64,000 bases of DNA, taken from IMG/VR virus record IMGVR_UViG_3300046665_000548, positions 543,745 to 607,744 of that record, one strand, 5' to 3'. Made by a program: the position numbers and the translations under genes. The stretch's first letter is position 1, and every line of letters begins with the position of its first letter. Positions 32,673 through 40,799 of this stretch are shown here, piece after piece. Origin of the DNA: a virus. Under the pieces are notes generated by a model. It was not told the origin of the DNA. It saw only the letters and a program-made list of their open reading frames with translations, and did not search any database.

Positions 32673-32726
32673 ACCGAGACGGAATAAGTTCTTGACACGG
32701 CGGTTCGAATCCGCCCACCTCCACCA
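32673..32726 (+). ncRNA. ssrA: tmRNA acceptor piece (permuted two-piece tmRNA)
   Basis: Contains a T-arm with stem GGCGG/CCGCC and loop TTCGAAT, then the acceptor strand CACCTCC, discriminator A and an encoded CCA at 32724-32726. CACCTCC pairs with GGGGGTG at 32831-32837, including a G-U at the third pair as needed for alanyl-tRNA synthetase. The 3' half comes before the 5' half, as in alphaproteobacterial two-piece tmRNA. The exact 5' end is not determined. Confidence 0.88.
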
Positions 32727-32830
32727 TAAGCACTTTCTCTCGATTGACCCCGTAGCGCAAGCCAGTGGCGGTTGAGAAGGGTGCAACCCGGCTACTCTCC
32801 TCGCAAGGGAATGTTGAGAGTGCTTTTGAT
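32727..32830 (+). other. Intervening segment of the permuted tmRNA precursor
   Basis: 104 bases between the encoded CCA and the 5' end of the coding piece. Removed in two-piece tmRNA maturation in known cases. No other feature is visible. Confidence 0.6.
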
Positions 32831-33022
32831 GGGGGTGACTTGGGATCGACCAGGAACCGTAAAGGGATCGCGAGGCAACGGTAAGAAACGACCGACAATC
32901 TGTTCATTTTTTAACTGCAAACGATAACGTTGCGGTTTCTGAGTACGCACTCGCTGCGTAACTGAGATTGGCCAGGGGGATGGCTCGAAACAGAACCGGG
33001 AGCTACGGCTTCCGGCCCCACC
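32831..33022 (+). ncRNA. ssrA: tmRNA coding piece with tag ANDNVAVSEYALAA
   Basis: Begins GGGGGTGACTTGGGATCGAC, like the 5' end of bacterial tmRNA. The tag frame at 32917-32961 encodes Ala-Asn-Asp-Asn-Val-Ala-Val-Ser-Glu-Tyr-Ala-Leu-Ala-Ala then TAA; the AND-N start and ALAA end are typical degradation tags. A hairpin with a UACG tetraloop (CCGGGAGC/GGCTTCCGG, ~32996-33015) lies near the 3' end and may be a structural helix or terminator. Together with the acceptor piece it would release stalled ribosomes. Confidence 0.9.
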
Positions 33023-33075
33023 TTTTCTCCTTAAATTTGACTTGTCGTCTAGTATTGCGTAAATAAACGCAACAG

Positions 33076-33366
33076 ATGAAAAAAGAAAATCAAGAACTGG
33101 AAGGCCAGTTCTACAATGAATGTGCGCGATTGCTTGGCGTCGCCTACACATACAAGCCTTGGCCCTATGAATATCGCGGGCCAGATCGTTGGAACAATCG
33201 ATCCCCAGGAAATGGACGTTTCCCCGGCATCGGCACCGTACGGATGTACGGACCAACATCAATCCACATCAGCCTGCGCGATCCTGCGCTCAACAAGACC
33301 TGCAAATCGCCCGAAGAGGCTTACCAAATATTGACATCATGGAAGAAGACGACCACCTCCAAATAG
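33076..33366 (+). CDS. Hypothetical protein (96 aa)
   Basis: Ten bases after a GTAAATAA element (33059-33066). Small protein with aromatic/Pro-rich middle ('YKPWPYEYRGPDRWNN'). Overlaps the next gene by 28 bases. No homology recognised. Confidence 0.55.
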   Translation: MKKENQELEGQFYNECARLLGVAYTYKPWPYEYRGPDRWNNRSPGNGRFPGIGTVRMYGPTSIHISLRDPALNKTCKSPEEAYQILTSWKKTTTSK

Positions 33367-33725
33367 GTTTCTATCGAGCCGCAAATGCGAAGCTTTTGCG
33401 GTATTGGGTAGACTATGGTTGTGGTGAAGAATTTAATGCGGCGCTCGCAATGCTGCGAGAGTATGGCCGCCATATTCCTGAAGACGAAACGAGGGCGGAC
33501 TCGTACGTCTTCGACAATCCCAACCACGAACTCTTCTTCAAGATTCGATTTTCAGAATCATTCATGGAGGAAGAAAATTTCCCCTGGGATTACTATTACG
33601 AATCGTACGATTACGACGACGACTACTACACCCATAATGAGTGGGAATGGCAGGACGAGCCCGTGCATGATCGTTTCTTCGTGCCAGCGAAGGTGAAGGT
33701 CTACTACGGTATAGGATTCGATTAG
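33339..33725 (+). CDS. Acidic Tyr/Asp-rich protein with internal FFKIRF motif (128 aa)
   Basis: Start at 33339 chosen over an upstream frame inside the previous gene. Residues ~50-65 carry 'SYVFDNPNHELFFKIRF', the recurring small-protein motif, here followed by a Tyr/Asp-rich acidic tail and a strand-rich end. Unknown role. Confidence 0.55.
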   Translation: MEEDDHLQIGFYRAANAKLLRYWVDYGCGEEFNAALAMLREYGRHIPEDETRADSYVFDNPNHELFFKIRFSESFMEEENFPWDYYYESYDYDDDYYTHNEWEWQDEPVHDRFFVPAKVKVYYGIGFD

Positions 33726-34066
33726 GGCTTCGCTGGAGAGGTCCTGTCGGCCTCTTGATCATCCTCATGATCAGGCTCACAGTCGTCCTCTTGGTCGGCT
33801 TTACGAGCACGGCGCTGACGCTCCAAGCGGTCGAAAACCCTTACCGGATCAGATTCAGTTGTGGCCTTCAGACCGAGGGCAGCACCACCGGCTCCAAGCA
33901 AAGCTGCGAGACCGCCGCCCCAAACGATGGGATCAAACGTTCCGCCCTTCCAGAGCGCATAGCCGCTGAAGAGTATGAAAGCTTGGCATCCCTGAAACCA
34001 CAGGAATCGACCAATGTCATAAGTCGAATTGTCTTTGCCTGTGAACAGGTCGCGAAAAAACTTCAT
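33722..34066 (-). CDS. Small two-helix membrane protein (possible holin-like)
   Basis: 114 residues: 'MKFFRDLFTGKDNSTYDIGRFLW', then hydrophobic helices at ~24-40 and ~48-66, then a long charged tail rich in Asp/Glu/Arg. The layout recalls phage holin-like proteins, but lysis genes are not otherwise visible nearby. GAGAGGAG precedes the ATG; a CTAAATAT element lies upstream. Confidence 0.6.
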   Translation of the reverse strand: MKFFRDLFTGKDNSTYDIGRFLWFQGCQAFILFSGYALWKGGTFDPIVWGGGLAALLGAGGAALGLKATTESDPVRVFDRLERQRRARKADQEDDCEPDHEDDQEADRTSPAKP

Positions 34067-34082
34067 TTAATACTCCTCTCGA

Positions 34083-34090
34083 ATATTTAG
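34083..34090 (-). promoter_or_regulatory. Late-type promoter element CTAAATAT
   Basis: On the minus strand, 16 bases before the two-helix membrane protein start. Confidence 0.4.
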
Positions 34091-34117
34091 GCCAAGAGGA
34101 GTTTTTTTACGACAGAC

Positions 34118-34342
34118 TTAATAGTAGCGGCGTGCTCCGAGGCCGTAGCCGTTGGCATGACGACGCCGCTCTTCGATAATCCTCATGCGATTCTTGAGGT
34201 CGCTGTGGTCGGTAGCGTCGTTCAGAAAAAGCTCTTCTTCGCTCATTCTGGAACGTTCAGCCCAGCGCTTCATCGCGACCTTCAGTTTTGCAGCGGCTGC
34301 TTTGGCTCTCGGTAACAAAGCCAGGAACACTGTAATAATCAT
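34118..34342 (-). CDS. DUF3563-like small protein (74 aa)
   Basis: Start at 34342 after GGAGAGAAAA. The hydrophobic/basic first half leads to 'EEELFLNDATDHSDLKNRMRIIEERRR', close to the 'AxDxxDLExRMRxLDR' ending of DUF3563 proteins of proteobacteria. Role of the family unknown. A GTAAATAG element is at 34374-34381 on this strand. Confidence 0.55.
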   Translation of the reverse strand: MIITVFLALLPRAKAAAAKLKVAMKRWAERSRMSEEELFLNDATDHSDLKNRMRIIEERRRHANGYGLGARRYY

Positions 34343-34443
34343 TTTTCTCTCCAATCCATTTGCCAGTATGCGACTATTTACGCATAGGATTGGTGCAATG
34401 CACAATACTTTGTGTGACTACAGCTATGTCAAAACGGCATAGC

Positions 34444-34674
34444 TTAGCCGCGCTTGATCGACAGTATCGTTCCGGCCGCTTCGATAGTCACGGTCAAGCG
34501 CCCGTCGTCCACGTCGATGTCTTTGAAATCAGGAAAAGGAATGTTGGTGCCCTCGACCACATCACCTTTGACCTTGAGATTAACCGAGAGATGGGCGGAG
34601 CGGGCTGCGGTCTCCAGTTCTTCTCTTGTATTCTCGTTGAAGTAGTTCTTGCCGATGAAGCTTTGTGTTTTCAT
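34444..34674 (-). CDS. Hypothetical protein (76 aa)
   Basis: Small beta-rich protein ('HLSVNLKVKGDVVEGTN', 'DDGRLTVTIEAAGTIL'). A TAAATAT sequence lies only a few bases before the ATG. Not recognised. Confidence 0.55.
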   Translation of the reverse strand: MKTQSFIGKNYFNENTREELETAARSAHLSVNLKVKGDVVEGTNIPFPDFKDIDVDDGRLTVTIEAAGTILSIKRG

Positions 34675-34730
34675 GGCAATATTTACTGAATATTGAGAAA
34701 TCGAAACACGATAGATATTCTGACTAAACT

Positions 34731-35387
34731 ATGAAAGCCATTGTCGTTCCGCCGCATTTCGATCCAAGCCCGTTGCCGCAACCGTCGTCTCTGAACCCTC
34801 GATTAATGGTCGTGGATACAAACGGGACCTCGGTCTTTCCGCCTTTGTACGCGCAGCCTATTGGATATAACCCCGCGCCTCCCGTGTTAATGGCCCCGCC
34901 ACGCAACCCATTGGTCGATTACTACACACTGTATTCTCACCAGGACGTGCAAACCCTAAGCAGCTATAATTCTTGGTACCCTAACTCGGTTATTCTAACC
35001 GCCTATGACCTAGTAAATAGAGTGTGGGAGTTGCGAACAGTGATCGATTGGATCAATGCCAAATGCGACGACTTTGTTCTCATCCAAAGAACAAACGACG
35101 CGTCATCTTGGTTAGTAGTCTTCGTATCGGTCGATGATCACAACGCATTTAAGCTCTGGTACGGGACACAGACAGTCGCTCGCTTCAATGTCCAAGTATC
35201 AACTCCCGCGCGCGAGAAAGAATATAATGAGTGGATGCAGACCAATATTCGCGGTCGTATCCGAACCGCATCGTCTATCAACAAGGATGGACTAAAATCA
35301 CTAACCGTCTCGGTTGATGACAGGAATGAAGAGCTTCTGTTCAAACTAAGATGGGTTGGTGTTCCTGACGAGGAAGAAGAGGCTTAA
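34731..35387 (+). CDS. Protein with two copies of the FKLxW motif (218 aa)
   Basis: N-terminal ~75 residues are Pro-rich and probably disordered. The C-terminal domain contains the recurring motif twice: 'WLVVFVSVDDHNAFKLWYG' (~125-143) and 'LTVSVDDRNEELLFKLRWVG' (~190-210). It is the largest member of this small-protein family in the window. Function unknown. Confidence 0.6.
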   Translation: MKAIVVPPHFDPSPLPQPSSLNPRLMVVDTNGTSVFPPLYAQPIGYNPAPPVLMAPPRNPLVDYYTLYSHQDVQTLSSYNSWYPNSVILTAYDLVNRVWELRTVIDWINAKCDDFVLIQRTNDASSWLVVFVSVDDHNAFKLWYGTQTVARFNVQVSTPAREKEYNEWMQTNIRGRIRTASSINKDGLKSLTVSVDDRNEELLFKLRWVGVPDEEEEA

Positions 35388-35430
35388 GCCTGGAGATCGG
35401 AATGACTAATAAACTTAGGGGAGAATTCTA

Positions 35431-35640
35431 GTGGCAGTAACTTCTTATGACCTGAATAACGTTCACGCTGTATTTGGCCGTGGTCAGCATATGGGTGCAT
35501 ACCTGAGCACGGGCTATTACTATGCTCCTTCTGGGAATTCTGCCACTTTCCCTCCTAACAATATCGGCATGAACGTCTTTATCAATACCGCCCCAACCAA
35601 CGAATGGGCGTGTGATTGTGCCAACTGTTCGATGAAGTAA
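35431..35640 (+). CDS. 69-residue peptide with Cys-rich end, first gene of the oxygenase locus
   Basis: GTG start after a good GGGGAG site; stop abuts the next start (TAAATG). Residues 1-45 are polar and Gly/Tyr/Asn-rich; the end has 'NEWACDCANCSMK' with three Cys in six residues. There is no signal peptide. Position at the head of a run of peptide-modifying-type enzymes (2OG oxygenases, radical SAM/SPASM) makes it a candidate modified peptide, but it could equally be an unrelated small protein. Confidence 0.6.
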   Translation: MAVTSYDLNNVHAVFGRGQHMGAYLSTGYYYAPSGNSATFPPNNIGMNVFINTAPTNEWACDCANCSMK

Positions 35641-36357
35641 ATGCGTGAAATCGATAATCCTCTCTGGCACAGTCTAGTCCCAATTCCGCATCTCGAACTG
35701 GGTTTGCAGTTTGATGTCGCCCGTCTTCAACAAGAATATCGCGCAGTATCAGAAGATACGTGGGTCTCTTACAAGACCAGATATCCCCGTGTGGCCAAGG
35801 GTCTGGCCGAAGCATGGTGGGGCGCATCTCTGCTTTCATACAATCGAAGCCTTCATGATGATATGGAGGAAAATCTAGAATCAATGAAAGCGTACCCGAC
35901 TGGGTTGGCAGAACAAATGCCATACGCGATGGATTGTCTCGAAAAGATTGGAGCATGGAGTTCGCTGACTGGCGAAGGCATTCGCACACGTGTTTTGATC
36001 ATCAAAGCCGGAAAGGGGATCACTTGGCACAGCCATATCCTGGACGGTGACAAGAACGAAATTCCGTATGCAATCGTGCACATCCCCATCATTTGCCCAC
36101 CAGAGGTTCGTTATAGCGTAATCAGCCTGATGGATTTTCGCTTCGGTGACCATGAGAAAACTCCCCTTAAGGTTCACACTAAGCACTACGCCGAAGGACA
36201 CGCCCAGGCTTTCAACTACGTTCATTATCACAACGTCTTCAATGACGGAGATACTGACCGCGTAACGTTAATGGCGTATGTTGATCTCCGTCAGCAAAAA
36301 GTAAAGTCTCTCTTCGAGAGAGCAATCAAAAACTATAACGGTCCAATTATCGATTAG
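35641..36357 (+). CDS. 2OG/Fe(II) oxygenase-like, Asp/Asn hydroxylase type (C1)
   Basis: 238 residues. 'AGKGITWHSHILDG' (H130/H132) fits the first iron-ligand region of aspartyl/asparaginyl hydroxylase-like enzymes, and 'YVHYHNVFNDGDTDRVTLMAYVDL' holds the distal His (H195/H197) and the 2-oxoglutarate-binding Arg207. The first ligand motif is H-x-H rather than the usual H-x-(D/E), so activity is uncertain. Directly coupled to the peptide gene. Confidence 0.6.
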   Translation: MREIDNPLWHSLVPIPHLELGLQFDVARLQQEYRAVSEDTWVSYKTRYPRVAKGLAEAWWGASLLSYNRSLHDDMEENLESMKAYPTGLAEQMPYAMDCLEKIGAWSSLTGEGIRTRVLIIKAGKGITWHSHILDGDKNEIPYAIVHIPIICPPEVRYSVISLMDFRFGDHEKTPLKVHTKHYAEGHAQAFNYVHYHNVFNDGDTDRVTLMAYVDLRQQKVKSLFERAIKNYNGPIID

Positions 36358-36365
36358 GAGCTATC

Positions 36366-36668
36366 GTGAAATTTAGTTACAAGATCACCGATCTCAAAGC
36401 CACCGGTCTAGCAATCGTTGAGTATCGAAATGTCGAGCTAGGTGTAGTGGTCAAGCATATCGTTCTCCACTATGACAAGACTCCAGAGATCGTGATCCAA
36501 GAGATCAAGAGCAACTTCCCTGCCATCGACTTTTACATGCGCAAACAGGCATTGGAAAAGCCCATCATTGACAATATTCCGTGGGAAGGCGAGTTCGAAA
36601 CCGAGATTGAACCAAGCTGGTTATCCGCCACGGTCGAAACCGTAGAAGCCATTAAGCCGGAAGACTGA
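36366..36668 (+). CDS. Hypothetical protein (100 aa)
   Basis: Preceded by AGGAGCTATC. Small alpha/beta protein with 'VVKHIVLHYDKTPEIVIQEIKSNFPAIDFY'; a Glu-rich end. One base before the next gene. Could be a partner or recognition protein for the surrounding enzymes, but nothing is recognised. Confidence 0.6.
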   Translation: MKFSYKITDLKATGLAIVEYRNVELGVVVKHIVLHYDKTPEIVIQEIKSNFPAIDFYMRKQALEKPIIDNIPWEGEFETEIEPSWLSATVETVEAIKPED

Positions 36669-36669
36669 T

Positions 36670-37230
36670 GTGAAAAAGAGAATCCTTCGCTTCGATAGTT
36701 TTTTGGTCTGGACCTTCAATATGAATAAGGGCGATCTGAAAACTACAAGCTGGGGTGAGTTGAACGGTGGTCTTGAACCGACTACCGATATGGTCAAACA
36801 AGCAACGCATAAAGGCGTGGCTGTGGAGGACGTTCAGCCTCTGCTTTGCTGTACTTTGTTTGTCCGAGGAAGCTTCCTCCTACACAAATCAAACAAGCCT
36901 CCGGTGCTGCTTCACGCCGGAGAAGCCGGTTATGGCTTTACTAATTCAGAAAAGAGCGCTCCTGTAACAATCGAGGCCATGGAAGACGATTGTGAATATC
37001 ACTGTATGGTTCCTAGATCGAAGGAGCCGATATTTTGGCAGCGCAAAGGCTTCGACGCTGCACAGGAATTATTAGAACTTCCTCTGAGAGAAAATCAGTT
37101 CATATATTTGGCGAAAGGCCAAGCGTCTTGTGGATCATCGGTGATCAGTGATCGTTCAATGTTCGACCTAAGTGGTCGGTCGGCCACTGTGAAATTGGAA
37201 GATGCCATAGGCGTCATCCTATGGAGATAG
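36670..37230 (+). CDS. Hypothetical, possibly cupin-like protein (186 aa)
   Basis: GTG start one base after the previous stop. Strand-rich with His, Glu and Cys spread through 'LLHKSNKPPVLLHAGEAGYGF' and 'DDCEYHCMVPRSKEP', a pattern that would suit a cupin or similar metal-binding barrel, though the motif is not clear. Four bases before the desaturase. Confidence 0.45.
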   Translation: MKKRILRFDSFLVWTFNMNKGDLKTTSWGELNGGLEPTTDMVKQATHKGVAVEDVQPLLCCTLFVRGSFLLHKSNKPPVLLHAGEAGYGFTNSEKSAPVTIEAMEDDCEYHCMVPRSKEPIFWQRKGFDAAQELLELPLRENQFIYLAKGQASCGSSVISDRSMFDLSGRSATVKLEDAIGVILWR

Positions 37231-37234
37231 CGGT

Positions 37235-37957
37235 TTGAAGTTTAAACCTGCGCAATACGTCTATATGATCTATCTCGGTTTTGTGCTGTGGGGAATCACT
37301 CTGTACGCCTTGATAGTTGGGGGTCTAAATCCAGCTTGGCTTCTGCTCTCACTGGTCGGATATGTGTTCTTTGCCGTAGTCAATACGGCCGGATATCATC
37401 GGTTGTTCTGTCATCGTGCGTACAAGACCTCTCTTTTCTGGGAGAATACTTTATTGTATTTTGGAGCTTGCACCGGATATGGTAGTACACTGCAATGGTG
37501 CGTTGCTCACAATGAGCATCATGCACATGCGGATACAAACGAAGACCCTCATCAATTCAAAAACTTTCTCGATGTGATTACTCCCAACTACATCAACAAC
37601 CCTTACACTGAACGACGTTGGATTAGGCCACTATTACGCAATCGCTGGCATTTGTATGTCCATCGTTGGTATTGGCTTTTCCCCCTCAGTTTGGCTCTAC
37701 TGCTTTATTTTGTTGGTGATGAAAAGCTTGTCATTTACGCCTATCTCCTACCCGTCACGACGTGGTTATTTGTCGGCACAGTTTTCAACTGGTTGGCTCA
37801 TCGAGACGGCGACATAACCGACAGCCAGTTTTGGGCATACGTAATGGCTGGGGAAGGGTGGCATGGCAAGCATCATCGATCTCCTGGTGAATGGAAATTA
37901 CATGACAGTGCGCTATCCGATCTCGGCGGGGCATTGATTAAAATTATTCGGAGATAA
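37235..37957 (+). CDS. Membrane fatty-acid desaturase
   Basis: 240 residues. TTG start after GGAGATAGCGG. All three His boxes of acyl desaturases are present: H55-R-L-F-C-H60, H92-N-E-H-H96 and H210-G-K-H-H214. Hydrophobic helices at ~8-28, ~32-52, ~148-168 and ~170-188 place it in the inner membrane. Typical members put a cis double bond into acyl-CoA or lipid acyl chains. Shorter than bacterial delta-9 desaturases (~300+). Its place in the oxygenase locus suggests lipid or acyl-chain chemistry there. Confidence 0.88.
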   Translation: MKFKPAQYVYMIYLGFVLWGITLYALIVGGLNPAWLLLSLVGYVFFAVVNTAGYHRLFCHRAYKTSLFWENTLLYFGACTGYGSTLQWCVAHNEHHAHADTNEDPHQFKNFLDVITPNYINNPYTERRWIRPLLRNRWHLYVHRWYWLFPLSLALLLYFVGDEKLVIYAYLLPVTTWLFVGTVFNWLAHRDGDITDSQFWAYVMAGEGWHGKHHRSPGEWKLHDSALSDLGGALIKIIRR

Positions 37958-37959
37958 AA

Positions 37960-38649
37960 GTGCCCATTAGATTGATGACAGAAACCGATATTCCTCTCCT
38001 TGAAGCTGTGATCCGCAGCCATACTACTATGCAAGGCATGGACATCACCAACGTCATGCACGATGGTAAGGATCAGTTCTACTACACTATCAAGCATGTC
38101 ACTGATCGTCTCCCGAAAGAGCCACTTGGTAATTGGAACGTTTTCGGAAGCTTTGATGATGATGACAATCTCCTAGCGTTCCAGTGTTCGTGTAGGTTTT
38201 CAGCATCTTGCTTTTACATTGGTTTGAGCATGAGCAATTCGTATCTTCGTCCTCTTCCAAAGACCTATGGTGCGGATTGGCCTGACGCGATCATTGACCT
38301 CACAAATTTTGCAATCGATCTCTATGCCCTAGAGGGACGCAATCACGCGTTCATCATGCACGCCAAGGTTAATAATCCAGATTGGAAGCCACTGTGGAAA
38401 GCGCCCGGTCTTGCCTTCCTCGAATGGGAAAGAAAAATTTTCATGGATATCGATTACGGTGTGCCAATTCCAGAAGACGGCACATGGTTTTTAACTATCT
38501 ATGAAACCGTGCCCCTCTCGTCCCAGACACTGGTCATGTATACGGTGCCAAGTTCGAAGTTTGACAACAATGTTATTCCAGTTCAAGCCGATCCTAATTT
38601 AGAAGAATGGATAGCAAATCATCCGGAGATGGAGAATTTCAATGCATGA
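37960..38649 (+). CDS. GNAT-like acyltransferase (229 aa)
   Basis: GTG start two bases after the desaturase stop. 'PIRLMTETDIPLLEAVIRSH' opens like a GNAT domain, followed by 'FGSFDDDDNLLAFQCSCRF' as strands 2-3 and a helix near 'LTNFAIDLYALEGRN'. The acetyl-CoA loop (Q/R-x-x-G-x-G/A) is not clear, so activity is uncertain. Overlaps the radical SAM gene by eight bases. Confidence 0.5.
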   Translation: MPIRLMTETDIPLLEAVIRSHTTMQGMDITNVMHDGKDQFYYTIKHVTDRLPKEPLGNWNVFGSFDDDDNLLAFQCSCRFSASCFYIGLSMSNSYLRPLPKTYGADWPDAIIDLTNFAIDLYALEGRNHAFIMHAKVNNPDWKPLWKAPGLAFLEWERKIFMDIDYGVPIPEDGTWFLTIYETVPLSSQTLVMYTVPSSKFDNNVIPVQADPNLEEWIANHPEMENFNA

Positions 38650-39958
38650 GTTAGTTCTAGTAGAGCCACGCACCGGCCACGCGATGATTGCGAACTACGA
38701 TCCGCATACTTCAGAGCTTACAGATGAAAAAGGGTTTCCGTTACTGTCAGTAGACGTGTACGCGCATAACCTTGATGGCAAGTTTCCAAATTGGGCTGCC
38801 GTGGATTCATACTTTCCGACCAGTCCCAAGATGCCCGGAGTAAAACATTCAGCACCGCGTCGGTTGAAGATTCAACTTGGTCTCGGATGCAACATGAGTT
38901 GCCCTTACTGTCTGCAAAAGATGGAAGTTCCGAAGGCTGTCAAGGCCAAGCCTAGGGATGCCGTCGCGTTAGTTGAAAAACTCGATGCATATCTGACCTC
39001 AAAAGAAGAATTGACAAAGATTGAGTTCTGGGGTGGCGAGCCATTACTGTACTGGGAAAAGATCAAGTATCTCGTCCCGGTTCTCAGTGAGATGTTCCCC
39101 AATGCTCGATTTGGCATGGTGACCAATGGCACGCTGTTGACGACCGAAATTGTTGATTTTCTCAAAGAGTGGAATTTTGGCATCGCCATCAGTCACGATG
39201 GCCCAGGTCAACACATTCGCGGAGATGATCCGTTTGATGACTTTGATCAGTGCGAAGGCATTCAATATGCTTTTGAGCAGCTTCACCCCCGCTTCTCGTT
39301 CAATGCCGTGTTTACCCCATCAAACTGTAACGCGGTTGAAATCATCGATTGGTTTGGGGAACGTTTTCCTGGGGCTGCGGTGAATTTCGAGGGCGTAGTG
39401 CACAACTACGATCTTGGTGATAGCAACTCGTCGTTCACGCAAGAGCAATTAATGGTTTTCCATGAGCAGCTTTATACGCAGATACTCGATGGCTCGGCAC
39501 TCCGTTCTCCTAGTATTCGAGAGCAAGTGAAGAAAACGATTGATTCGATCATTCAACGCAGACCCAGCCGCATACTTGGCCAGGGTTGCCAGATGGATCG
39601 CCCAGATGAATTGGCGGTCGATCTTAGAGGTAACGTGATGACGTGTCAGAACACTGGATCAAAGGGCGAGCACAAGCTTGGCACTATAGACGATCTGCAT
39701 TCTGTACGATTGAACACCAGCTATCACTGGAGCCAGCGCAAAGAGTGCAAAGAGTGCCCGGTTTTGCAAATCTGTGCCGGTGCTTGCATGTATCAGGTTG
39801 GTGACAATTTTGTGAATTCATGCAATGCCGAGTTTCACTTTAGAAGTGCGTTCCTTCGCGTGGCAATCTTGCTTATGACCGGACGTGTGTTGGTCGGTTA
39901 TACGAAGCCGTTACTCCGTCCTAAGCTTGCTTCGGAGTTGGCGAATGAGGGTATCTGA
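38642..39958 (+). CDS. Radical SAM enzyme with SPASM domain
   Basis: 438 residues. The [4Fe-4S]-SAM motif is C83-x3-C87-x2-C90 ('GCNMSCPYC'), followed by 'EFWGGEPLLYWE' (GGE motif). The C-terminal region has 'GQGCQMD', 'VMTCQNTG' and 'CKECPVLQICAGACMYQVGDNFVNSC', a SPASM-type cluster-binding set. SPASM enzymes mostly modify peptides or proteins (sactipeptide, PQQ, anaerobic sulfatase maturation). With a small Cys peptide and many 2OG oxygenases around it, peptide modification is the leading hypothesis. Overlaps both neighbours. Confidence 0.88.
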   Translation: MHELVLVEPRTGHAMIANYDPHTSELTDEKGFPLLSVDVYAHNLDGKFPNWAAVDSYFPTSPKMPGVKHSAPRRLKIQLGLGCNMSCPYCLQKMEVPKAVKAKPRDAVALVEKLDAYLTSKEELTKIEFWGGEPLLYWEKIKYLVPVLSEMFPNARFGMVTNGTLLTTEIVDFLKEWNFGIAISHDGPGQHIRGDDPFDDFDQCEGIQYAFEQLHPRFSFNAVFTPSNCNAVEIIDWFGERFPGAAVNFEGVVHNYDLGDSNSSFTQEQLMVFHEQLYTQILDGSALRSPSIREQVKKTIDSIIQRRPSRILGQGCQMDRPDELAVDLRGNVMTCQNTGSKGEHKLGTIDDLHSVRLNTSYHWSQRKECKECPVLQICAGACMYQVGDNFVNSCNAEFHFRSAFLRVAILLMTGRVLVGYTKPLLRPKLASELANEGI

Positions 39959-40799
39959 GGTACCTAAGGAGCTACCTGTATTTCAGACACTCGCAAAGCA
40001 CTATCATTTTTCGGAGGCGGTAGCTGACGTTTCAACAAAGATAAGCGGGCTGCAAGCAATCCCGCTCATCAACCAAACCGCGCTGGCAAACACCGTTATT
40101 GGGTTGGTTGAGGAGTACGGTCTGTTTTCTCCTCGTAATAGCGACGGCAATGGCTCGGGTTACGATAGCCTGTCCTTGGTGCAAAATCCAAACGTTGAGG
40201 GTATGTGGCAAAACGCAACGCTTGGCTCCGAGAACTTGAAGGCGAGTGAATTCTATTGGGGTAACAGTTCGACCTTTTCCAAGGTTGGTGATCTTAAGAA
40301 TAGTTACTATGATAGCTATGGTTTCTCGCGGCTCACTCCGGCAGGCATTGCTCTGCAATCGCATTTAGAGTTCAAGCGAAATCTCATTCGTAGTCGGATC
40401 AGTGCTATCCGTGCGGATACGAAAGCGACGACAAGCTTTACTTTCGGTTGGCATAAGGATGAGCCTGTTTTCGAGAACTTTCGATTCAATATTCCGATCA
40501 CTACGTCGCCTGAGTATCTGCTTCAGATTGAGAAAGAGCGCGAAAATCCCTTCTTCTATAGCCGAACGATGGAGACTACTCATCTGGCCATTGGCAGCGG
40601 CTATTTCTGGGATACGTCACTGCCTCATCGGGTGTACAGTTCTTCTCCTGGTAAGATCGACAGGATAAACATCGTTCTTGGATTCAGTCCTTGGTTTGAT
40701 TACAATCCGGAAAACGATGAATGGCTGCCTAACGAGTTCTTCGGCAAGAAGCACCCATTCGATATGATGTACGATGGTGATATTCTCGCGCAAAAATGA
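39945..40799 (+). CDS. 2OG/Fe(II) oxygenase, Asp/Asn hydroxylase type (C2)
   Basis: 284 residues; the ATG at 39945 has GGAG eight bases upstream, overlapping the radical SAM end by 14 bases. Iron ligands H170-K-D172 in 'FGWHKDEP' and H228 in 'TSLPHRV', with R240 in 'DRINIVLGF' to hold 2-oxoglutarate. Belongs to the same broad type as the enzyme at 35641 but with a complete H-x-D...H...R set. Overlaps the next gene by four bases. Confidence 0.75.
   Translation: MRVSEVPKELPVFQTLAKHYHFSEAVADVSTKISGLQAIPLINQTALANTVIGLVEEYGLFSPRNSDGNGSGYDSLSLVQNPNVEGMWQNATLGSENLKASEFYWGNSSTFSKVGDLKNSYYDSYGFSRLTPAGIALQSHLEFKRNLIRSRISAIRADTKATTSFTFGWHKDEPVFENFRFNIPITTSPEYLLQIEKERENPFFYSRTMETTHLAIGSGYFWDTSLPHRVYSSSPGKIDRINIVLGFSPWFDYNPENDEWLPNEFFGKKHPFDMMYDGDILAQK

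Noticed and set aside
32673-32726. T-arm and CCA end as part of an ordinary tRNA gene
   Set aside because: No D-arm or anticodon arm precedes it, and its acceptor strand pairs with GGGGGTG at 32831, downstream, beside a tmRNA tag frame.
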